22,930 nt of DNA from DATGFK01 sp040007395 (GTDB taxonomy: Bacteria > Chloroflexota > Anaerolineae > Aggregatilineales > UBA2796): positions 1 to 22,930 of the forward strand of contig JBDTVG010000110.1 of NCBI GenBank assembly GCA_040007395.1, given 5' to 3'. Of this stretch, positions 7,017-13,658 are shown one piece after another. Each line of letters begins with the position of its first letter. The stretch's first letter is position 1. A program made the position numbers and the translations under genes. Below the pieces are notes generated by a model that had not been told where the DNA came from, searched no databases, and worked only from the letters and a program-made list of their open reading frames with translations.

Positions 7017-8753
7017 TTAGGTGAGCATTGATTCCGGCTGGCGCAAGCGAATTGTCTCCTGCTGGAAAATGCGTCGCAGGATGGCAATCGCCGCCGCGTA
7101 AGTCGGTTCCGCGCCGATATAGCTCAGACTGCCCGCCCCCAACGTTTTGCCTTTGCTCAACGGCGTGTCGCTAGCATAGTGGATAAAGCCAATGTCGAAC
7201 GGCACCGGGTACAGGTTAACTATCTCGTCTACTGGATGACGCTGCGGCCTGACCATTTCATAGACCGCCGAAAGATAGGGGCCAGCCTCCATCTCGATGA
7301 TCGTGTAGCCTTCGCGGTAGAACACATCCATATACCGCGAATTTTGCAGGAACGTCCCGCGCACCGTCACCGCTTTCTGGTTATCCAGCACACTGCCCAT
7401 CTTGAGGCATGGCGCAATATCGGGAGCCTGAAAGCAGTTGCCGAACAGATAGGTGTTTTGGCTGTGTTCATCGTACACGACATTGGGTAGCATCACATCC
7501 CCGATCCGCCCGTTGAGCGAAGCCGCTTTGCCCATGAAGTACACACCATTGATCTTCATGGCTTTTTCGCCCACTTTGGAGAGCACCTGATAGGCCGCCA
7601 TCCCCAGCGGATAGTCAATGTTGACGATAAGTGCGTTGCTCTGTTTGAGTGCATTGACATCAATGCCGTCGATCAACCGTGCATCGAGCCAGTCTGGCTG
7701 CAAATGGTTTAGCTCAATGATTTGGGCGGCAATATCGAAACCTTCTTTGGGCGAAATATGGGCAATGCCAATCGTGCGTTCGTCGGCGGTTTTGCGGGCG
7801 GCAGCATCGTGCAATCCAGCGTGTAAGTAACGCCGCAAAGCATAGTAGACAAAGTTCTGATCGTTGTCGGCTTCCTCCAAAAGATGATGCTCATTGAGCA
7901 GATCCGGCGCAGCACCCGATTCGACAAAGGCCATTAGGTTATCCGACTCGCGCACCGCAAACCCGGTCAGCAGATTGGTCATGGCGTGCAGATTGCTGGA
8001 CACAAAGTAGATCGGATGCTCGTCAAGTTCGATGGGCGATGCGCCGTGTGCGATACGCCGCCACCAATCGGAGGTTGCCTTCTGATAGTTGACTAGACTA
8101 CCTGCCAATAGGCGTAACAGAAAGCGCTTGGGGTGGGCGGCAATCGCTTGCAATGTGGGTAGAAAAGCCCCACCCCATGTCGCTTGCAGCCGAATAAGCG
8201 TTTCGCTGGAAATCGAAGTCGCTTGTCCCAGCAGTTCGAGCGTCGAGTCGGCGAACGGCTGCGGCTGCTGACTAAGCCAGTCTAACGCGGATCGGGCTTG
8301 CGAAGGTTGCAACAGCAGGTGCAGCTTGTTCCACTCGATCTGGTAGGTGGTCAAGATCGGGATCAGGTCGTCAATATCGGAACGGCTGGCGATGTACGCT
8401 GCCAGCGTGCTTTCGCCATCGTAGACCGTATAGCGTCGTCGCCCCGGTGTCGTGACCCGTTTCCAGTCGGTAATCGTGGGATAGCCGTGCTGCTTGAAGC
8501 CTTCGCTGTTCTGGCCCAACACGACCAGCTTGACATCCACGATACACGCTGGCAGTCGCAAACTGGCATAGGTAAAAGCCGATACATCGGGCATGACTTC
8601 TTCTGCATCACTGTGCAAGATCGATTCCATTGCCTTATGCGTTTCGACCAGCGCGTCAAGCTGAATAGCGTTGCTGGAACGCAGCAGCGAATAATAGGTG
8701 CGAATATAGAGGTCAATTTCCTCGCTGCCTGTGCGTGGTACTTTTCGATCCAT
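7017..8753 (-). CDS. Uncharacterised protein with nucleoside-phosphorylase-like C-terminal half
   Basis: A 578-aa cytosolic-looking protein that I cannot name. The N-terminal part (1 to about 330) is largely helical in appearance and matches no family I recognise. The C-terminal half (about 365-565) has the order of motifs of the purine/uridine phosphorylase superfamily: a glycine/alanine loop MGKAASLNGRIGDVMLP (407-423), the acidic MEAGPYL motif (488-494, compare the vDMEtaa motif), and a late HYASDTP with the Ser-Asp pair (525-531). If so, it would bind a nucleoside or nucleoside-like ligand. ATG 8751-8753 follows GAGG at 5 nt. It precedes the ygeY-like gene by 163 nt on the same strand, and purine-linked context in other bacteria makes a nucleoside role attractive. 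Function is inference; the coding call is firm. Confidence 0.75.
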   Translation of the reverse strand: MDRKVPRTGSEEIDLYIRTYYSLLRSSNAIQLDALVETHKAMESILHSDAEEVMPDVSAFTYASLRLPACIVDVKLVVLGQNSEGFKQHGYPTITDWKRVTTPGRRRYTVYDGESTLAAYIASRSDIDDLIPILTTYQIEWNKLHLLLQPSQARSALDWLSQQPQPFADSTLELLGQATSISSETLIRLQATWGGAFLPTLQAIAAHPKRFLLRLLAGSLVNYQKATSDWWRRIAHGASPIELDEHPIYFVSSNLHAMTNLLTGFAVRESDNLMAFVESGAAPDLLNEHHLLEEADNDQNFVYYALRRYLHAGLHDAAARKTADERTIGIAHISPKEGFDIAAQIIELNHLQPDWLDARLIDGIDVNALKQSNALIVNIDYPLGMAAYQVLSKVGEKAMKINGVYFMGKAASLNGRIGDVMLPNVVYDEHSQNTYLFGNCFQAPDIAPCLKMGSVLDNQKAVTVRGTFLQNSRYMDVFYREGYTIIEMEAGPYLSAVYEMVRPQRHPVDEIVNLYPVPFDIGFIHYASDTPLSKGKTLGAGSLSYIGAEPTYAAAIAILRRIFQQETIRLRQPESMLT

Positions 8754-9067
8754 GTCGCCTCATCGTGCAGAACTTAAAAAAGTTAACCGTTGATTGTACT
8801 TCGCATTTGTTAAATTTGCGGGTTAATTCTCCTCACGACCGTTGGTTGATGACAACAGACAACGCAGGCGTTTGTCCACTGAATGGTTCTGGTTATTGAT
8901 GTGATGCGTTTGCCCGACTCTCTATGCACGAATCGGTTGGCATCCTCAATCAAGCGTGTTAACCTTTGGAGAGAGTATGATGGTTCATGCCCCACCCTGG
9001 TTATCTCTCCACGAGATTGAGTCTTCAACTTTACTGCGCGACGAAATTTTGAAAGGAAAATGTCATT
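8754..9067. other. Divergent intergenic region
   Basis: A 314-nt region separates the divergent genes at 8753 (-) and 9068 (+). For the minus gene, TACAAT (8793-8798 on the minus strand) is a good -10 with no good -35. For the plus gene, TTGGCA (8937-8942) lies 17 nt before TAACCT (8960-8965), a weak -10. A short open frame from ATG 8977 (preceded by GGAG) overlaps the reductase start in another frame and is not called. No RNA gene was recognised. Confidence 0.45.
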
Positions 9068-10039
9068 ATGGAATATGTACATTTGGGCCGGACTGGTCTC
9101 AAGGTGAGCCGTCTATGTCTAGGTACCATGAACTTTGGTCCGCTGACCACTGAAGCTGACAGTTTCGCCATTATGGATCATGCGGTGGAAGTCGGGATCA
9201 ACTTCTTCGACACTGCCAATGTCTACGGCTGGAAACTGGGCGAAGGGATCACCGAGCAAATTGTCGGGCGCTGGCTAGAACAAGGCGGCGGGCGACGTGA
9301 GAAGATTGTGCTGGCGACTAAGGTCTACAACAAGATGGGTGAATGGCCCAACGAATCGAGACTCTCGGCCTATCACATCCGCCGTGCCTGTGAGGAAAGT
9401 CTGCGTCGGTTACAGACCGACCATATCGACCTATACCAGATGCACCACATAGATCGCGAAACGCCATGGGAAGAGATCTGGCAGGCGATGGAACAGCTTG
9501 TCCGCGAAGGCAAGGTGCTGTACGTCGGCAGCAGCAACTTCGCCGCATGGAATATCGCGCAGGCCAACTCCATCGCCCAGCAGCGCCACTTCATGGGCCT
9601 TGTTGCCGAACAAAGCCTGTATAACCTTGCTGCCCGCAGTATCGAACTGGAAGTGATCCCGGCGTGCGAAGCGTTTGGTCTGGGCATCATCCCTTGGAGT
9701 CCACTAGCGGGTGGTCTGCTCGGTGGTGTGCTGGAAAAGGCGAAAGAGGGTCGCCGCGCCCGCGAAGGTATGGATCGTGAGATTGAGAAGTTCCGTCCAC
9801 AGGTCGAAAAGTACGAAGCGTTCTGCAAGGAACTCGGTGAACAACCTGCCGATATTGCCCTGACATGGATGCTCAAGAACCCGGCGATCACCTCACCGAT
9901 TATCGGGCCACGCACCATGCAACAGCTTGACGGCAATCTGCATTCGCTGGACATCAAACTCGACGATGCCGCTATGAAGAAGCTCGATGAGATCTGGCCC
10001 GGCCCCGGCGGTCAGGCTCCCGAAGCCTACGCTTGGTAA
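9068..10039 (+). CDS. Aldo/keto reductase
   Basis: A 323-aa NAD(P)H-dependent oxidoreductase of the aldo/keto reductase family ((beta/alpha)8 barrel, cytosolic), of the YajO/YhdN/Kv-beta-like branch. The catalytic tetrad is visible: Asp48 and Tyr53 (FFDTANVYG), Lys85 (LATKVYN) and His126 (DLYQMHH). The cofactor end is represented by IIPWSPLAGGLLGG and the C-terminal ITSPIIGPRTMQQL (SPIIGPRT is the usual phosphate-binding turn). The start is ATG 9068 after AAAGGAAA, about 10 nt upstream. It stands alone, divergent from the metabolic block and convergent with the WG-repeat gene. The physiological carbonyl substrate cannot be deduced. Confidence 0.95.
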   Translation: MEYVHLGRTGLKVSRLCLGTMNFGPLTTEADSFAIMDHAVEVGINFFDTANVYGWKLGEGITEQIVGRWLEQGGGRREKIVLATKVYNKMGEWPNESRLSAYHIRRACEESLRRLQTDHIDLYQMHHIDRETPWEEIWQAMEQLVREGKVLYVGSSNFAAWNIAQANSIAQQRHFMGLVAEQSLYNLAARSIELEVIPACEAFGLGIIPWSPLAGGLLGGVLEKAKEGRRAREGMDREIEKFRPQVEKYEAFCKELGEQPADIALTWMLKNPAITSPIIGPRTMQQLDGNLHSLDIKLDDAAMKKLDEIWPGPGGQAPEAYAW

Positions 10040-10049
10040 TAAGCCACAC

Positions 10050-10076
10050 GCACTAGCGTTGGCTTCTCGCTAGTGC
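10050..10076 (+). terminator. Hairpin after the aldo/keto reductase gene
   Basis: GCACTAGCG (10050-10058) and CGCTAGTGC (10068-10076) form a perfect 9-bp stem with a 9-nt loop, 11 nt after the stop codon. Only TT follows it, so it would be a poor intrinsic terminator alone, but position and stem fit transcript-end formation. Confidence 0.6.
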
Positions 10077-10102
10077 TTACTACCTCATTAACCTCTCTCC
10101 AC

Positions 10103-10128
10103 CTCCTATCTACGCGAATGGATAGGGG
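10103..10128. repeat. Second hairpin between convergent genes
   Basis: CTCCTATC (10103-10110) pairs with GATAGGGG (10121-10128) through 8 bp including one G-U pair, around a 10-nt loop. The flanks (CCTCTCTCCAC and GGTTGAG) extend it weakly. It may act with the preceding hairpin as a bidirectional terminator, or be a worn copy of a dispersed repeat. Confidence 0.4.
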
Positions 10129-10191
10129 GTTGAGTATTTCTACTAAGTTATGCCTGATCGCCTAGCAGCTTAAGAAGCCAATATGCTTCAT

Positions 10192-11244
10192 TCAATTGCT
10201 CGGCTCCCAGATATATTTTCCGGTCTTATCGATATAGCCTAATTTGCCATCAAGCTCCACCCTAGCCAGTTTTTCGAAAAAAGGATGCGCTCCATCAAAT
10301 TGAGGCTGGATGACAAGTTTGCCTGTCGTGTCGATATAACCCCATTTGTCGCCCACCTCAACCGCCGCCAACCCTTCATTAAAAGGATAGGCTGCATCAA
10401 ATTGAGGCTGTATCACGAATTTGCCTGTCACGTCGATATAGCCCCATTTGTCGTTCACCTCAACTGCCGCCAACTTCTGGGTAAAAGGCCAAACATCCTC
10501 AAACTGCATCTCGACAATGCTCTTACCCGTCGTGTCGATATAGCCCCATTTGAAGTTAACCTGAATCGCCGCCAGCTTTTGGGTAAACGGATATAACCCA
10601 TCATATCGAGGATATATGGCGCGACTGCCCGTCATGTCGATATAACCCCATTTGTAACTTATTTGAATCGCAGCTCGCCCATTGGTAAAAGACAAAGCAA
10701 CATCATATCTAGGCTGAATAGCGAGTTTGCCTGTCGTGTTGATATAACCCCATTTTTTAGCTAGACGGATCGCTGCCAACCCTTCGCTAAAAGGGAATGC
10801 TCCATCAAATTGAGGCTGTATCACGAATTTGCCTGTCACGTCGATATAGCCCCATTTGTCGTTAACCTCAACCGCTGCTAACCCATTGGTAAACGAATTA
10901 ACACTGGGGTATTGAGGCTGAATAACAAGTTTGCCTGTCATGTCGATGTAGCCCCATTGATCACTCACCAGAACCGCCGCTAACCCTTCGCTAAAAGAAT
11001 TAGCGTAGTCGTATTGGGGCGGAATAACGAGTTTGCCTGTCACATCAATGAAGCCACTTTTGCCATTTTTTTGAACGACATACAGGAATGGAGTATCTGC
11101 TACCATTGAAGTGGGTGTGGCTACCAATATGGATGCTGCATTTACTGTAAAGGCATTACTCACCCGAATCGGAAGGAGCAAGAACAATGCGGCAATAAGT
11201 AACATCCCGCTGGACGCAATGATGATGTTGATGCGTTGAGCCAT
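10192..11244 (-). CDS. Exported or membrane-anchored WG-repeat protein
   Basis: From the chosen ATG (11242-11244) the product is 350 aa. The start is preferred over a GTG 48 nt upstream because GGAGA (11249-11253, minus strand) lies 5 nt before it and it leads straight into the hydrophobic segment INIIIASSGMLLIAALFLLL, a signal peptide or anchor. The rest is nine copies of a roughly 34-residue WG repeat built on K-W-G-Y-I-D-x-T-G-K, then a hydrophobic strand (LVIQPQ), an acidic/aromatic turn and GLAAV. WG repeats are thought to form beta structures and are common in extracytoplasmic proteins; the function is generally unknown. Neighbouring repeats are very similar in DNA. It converges with the aldo/keto reductase gene. 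Confidence 0.88.
   Translation of the reverse strand: MAQRINIIIASSGMLLIAALFLLLPIRVSNAFTVNAASILVATPTSMVADTPFLYVVQKNGKSGFIDVTGKLVIPPQYDYANSFSEGLAAVLVSDQWGYIDMTGKLVIQPQYPSVNSFTNGLAAVEVNDKWGYIDVTGKFVIQPQFDGAFPFSEGLAAIRLAKKWGYINTTGKLAIQPRYDVALSFTNGRAAIQISYKWGYIDMTGSRAIYPRYDGLYPFTQKLAAIQVNFKWGYIDTTGKSIVEMQFEDVWPFTQKLAAVEVNDKWGYIDVTGKFVIQPQFDAAYPFNEGLAAVEVGDKWGYIDTTGKLVIQPQFDGAHPFFEKLARVELDGKLGYIDKTGKYIWEPSN
10395..10863 (-). repeat. 61-nt identical repeats inside the WG-repeat gene
   Basis: The 61 nt at 10395-10455 recur without change at 10803-10863, 408 nt away, which is exactly four 102-nt (34-codon) repeat units. Other units differ at several positions. Identity across a block with an intact reading frame suggests recent duplication or gene conversion between repeat units. 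Confidence 0.8.
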
Positions 11245-11412
11245 GAATTCTCCGTGACCTTTATTGATGACGCATTTTTGCCCGACCACCATTGTAGCCT
11301 TATTCTAGAAAATCTCGTTTGACTTCACTTCGCTATCCAGTGGAGCAATTTATTGATCTCTATGTACAGGTTGAACGTGAAATTTTGGCGTGCGTGTCCC
11401 TCAAATTTGGGC

Positions 11413-11426
11413 TACAATATGCACTA
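11413..11426 (+). promoter_or_regulatory. Possible -10 element giving a leaderless transcript
   Basis: TACAAT (11413-11418) lies 7 nt before the ATG at 11426, the normal distance from a -10 to a transcription start, and no ribosome-binding sequence precedes the ATG. This suggests transcription starting at or next to the start codon. No good -35 is visible, so support is modest. Confidence 0.4.
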
Positions 11427-13597
11427 TGATGATTAAAGTGTTGATTGTCGATCCTGATATTGCGTTTGCCATTCCCATCAAGCGGGCGCTGGAACGGGCG
11501 GGCGACTACACGGTCAACGTGTTCGCCACTGGCAAAGCGGCTATCGAAGCTGTTCGCCGCGAACCGCAGGATATTGCGATTCTCGATTTCAACATCGATG
11601 ATCTGTCGTTGAATATGCTCATCAAGGCATTGCGGGCGGCACAAGCGGGCTTATTCATTTTGACCAGTCCGCGCAGTGCCGAAGATGTTGCTATGCTTCC
11701 GTCGCTGGATGTGCAGGGCAGCATCACCAAGCCCTACGCCGCCCGACAGCTTGGCCCGGTCATCCGTGAGGCGATGGCAGCTAAACAGCGCTTGGCGAAA
11801 AAAGAAGCCGAACGCCGTGCGAGTAATCCGTCTGCACCGAACCTCGGCAACCCAAAACCGCCCACTGCATCGCTGCTTCAAGAGCCAGCGCTCCAACCTG
11901 ACGATACGTTCTTCAAACTGATCTCCCAGATGGCGAGTGGCGGCAGCAATGTTGTTCATGATGAGTTTGACCAGTATGACACCTTCAAGTGGACGTACAC
12001 CAATGTCCCTAGCAGCTTTGAGGAGCCAGAAGTTCCCGAAGATGCCACAATCCGCGATCTAGTGAGTGGGCAAACGCCAACGCACAGCCCACGCCCCGAT
12101 CATATACCAGAGATTGAGCCACCCGCACCGTATGATCCCGAAGTTCCACAAATACCGGATGCGGCTTCCATCTCGCCACTCGCCATGATGGCGCTGTCTG
12201 CGGCACAAGACGATACCATGCCGATGGAAGATCTTACCAATCCGTCGTTTCTGGCGCAGATCGAACAGGTGCAAGAGGACATTCTATCAGCCTCGGCAGC
12301 CATGCGAGTCGCGAAACTCTCGGCTGAAACTGATGCTGAATACGAACAGCAGTTACAGGATTTGCTGACCGAACCGGAGATCACGAGTGAGGATACTCAT
12401 CCCTCGGAACGGCTTCAAGGTGGGACGGCCTATGATACACAGGCCGCGCAAGGGATTGTGCAGGAAGTGCTTGAACAGCAGCAGCAGGATGAAGATGATC
12501 TGTTTGACGATGAGGATGTCCCGCCGATAGGTGACACCCAGCCCGCGCAAGGGATCGTACAGGAAGTCCTCGAACAGCATTTTGACCAAGCCGATTCTGA
12601 AGAGGCGTGGCGCGACGACGCGGAGCTAGAGTCGGATCAGTCGAATTTCTCGGATCAGTCAGAGCAACTAGAGCAATCAGAGCAGATCGAAAGCCCGCTG
12701 CCTACCGCTTTTCAGGACAGCCCTGCCCCATCGGAGGAACCTGTCGCGACCCTCGCCGTACAACTGACCCAGCTTACTGTTAGTTTGGCGGCACAGGCCA
12801 CGCTCGTTATCCGAGGTCAGGAATTGATCGCGTCGGCAGGGCAGCTTACTCAACAGACGGTTGACGCAGTGATCGAAACGATCAACAGTGCGTGGCCTGA
12901 GGACGCGGATCGGGTAGGCGTGCTGGTACGTTACCTGCATTTCGCTGGCGAAGGTGACTATCTACTGTATGCCACGCCGACTGCCGACACGATGGTGCTG
13001 TCGATGCTTTTCCCGGCAGAAGCCCCACTCGGACTCATTCGCAAGCAGGCCAAAGAACTCATGCAGGCGCTAGAGAGCGTCCCTGAGTCATCGGCTTCCG
13101 AAGCCGAGGTCGAAGCGGCAACTACATTAGTGTCGCGACCTACCGATTTGCGCCCGCCCGATGGGTTACGCGCAGCGGCTGGCGAGGACGCAGAAGCGCT
13201 ATCAAATAGCGAAAGCGGCGAAGGTGAGGCTGCTGCGCCGCGTGCCGAAGGCCCCTATGCTAGTTACGCTTTTGTGTGGCTGCCACAAGCTGATGAGCTT
13301 GAGTCGGGGCTTGTTGAATTATTGCCCACGTGGATTGGTGAAATTGCCTCCGCGCATCTATGGCACCTTGACGAGATCGAGATCCAGCCAACATACGTGA
13401 TTACGCAAGTGGATATTCCTGCTAACGAAACGCCCACCGCCACCGTCGAGACGCTGCTGCACGAAACCGCGGCCCGTGCCGAAAACGATAGTCTATGGGC
13501 GAATGCCTACTATATCGTCGCGCCAAGTCGTCCGGTCACGCCACAAGAGATCGCCAGCTTCAGGGAATATCAACGCGATGCACAGAATTCTGCATAG
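11426..13597 (+). CDS. Receiver-domain protein with acidic linker and roadblock-like domain
   Basis: From ATG 11426 the product is 723 aa. Residues 3 to about 120 are a CheY-like receiver: acidic pair Asp9/Asp11, phosphorylatable Asp54 (AILDFN), Thr80 (LFILTSP) and Lys102-Pro103 (GSITKPY). A long Glu/Asp/Gln/Pro-rich, probably disordered linker follows, with two copies of AQGIVQEVLEQ. Residues about 438-550 (QATLVIRGQELIASAG, then a GDYLLYATPTADTMVLSMLF strand pair) resemble a roadblock/LC7-type domain, which often regulates small GTPases. The last 115 residues (from about 608) form a further domain I cannot assign. There is no DNA-binding output domain, so signalling is probably by protein contacts. 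It ends 61 nt before polA on the same strand. The start follows from receiver alignment; the GTG at 11390 would add 12 unrelated residues. Confidence 0.8.
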   Translation: MMIKVLIVDPDIAFAIPIKRALERAGDYTVNVFATGKAAIEAVRREPQDIAILDFNIDDLSLNMLIKALRAAQAGLFILTSPRSAEDVAMLPSLDVQGSITKPYAARQLGPVIREAMAAKQRLAKKEAERRASNPSAPNLGNPKPPTASLLQEPALQPDDTFFKLISQMASGGSNVVHDEFDQYDTFKWTYTNVPSSFEEPEVPEDATIRDLVSGQTPTHSPRPDHIPEIEPPAPYDPEVPQIPDAASISPLAMMALSAAQDDTMPMEDLTNPSFLAQIEQVQEDILSASAAMRVAKLSAETDAEYEQQLQDLLTEPEITSEDTHPSERLQGGTAYDTQAAQGIVQEVLEQQQQDEDDLFDDEDVPPIGDTQPAQGIVQEVLEQHFDQADSEEAWRDDAELESDQSNFSDQSEQLEQSEQIESPLPTAFQDSPAPSEEPVATLAVQLTQLTVSLAAQATLVIRGQELIASAGQLTQQTVDAVIETINSAWPEDADRVGVLVRYLHFAGEGDYLLYATPTADTMVLSMLFPAEAPLGLIRKQAKELMQALESVPESSASEAEVEAATTLVSRPTDLRPPDGLRAAAGEDAEALSNSESGEGEAAAPRAEGPYASYAFVWLPQADELESGLVELLPTWIGEIASAHLWHLDEIEIQPTYVITQVDIPANETPTATVETLLHETAARAENDSLWANAYYIVAPSRPVTPQEIASFREYQRDAQNSA

Positions 13598-13658
13598 TGG
13601 GTGATTAAGCAGTATCAGCAGCGATTGATAACACATTTCTCCCCGAAATCTAATACAC

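Noticed and set aside
9373..9957. 194-aa open frame on the minus strand
   Set aside because: Antisense to the aldo/keto reductase, low-complexity Ser/Arg/Cys-rich translation typical of shadow frames.
10395..10863. CRISPR array or tandem noncoding repeat
   Set aside because: The regular 102-nt periodicity is in frame and encodes WG repeats.
11245..11292. GTG start 16 codons upstream for the WG-repeat protein
   Set aside because: ATG at 11244 has a good GGAGA ribosome site and places the signal segment near the N-terminus.
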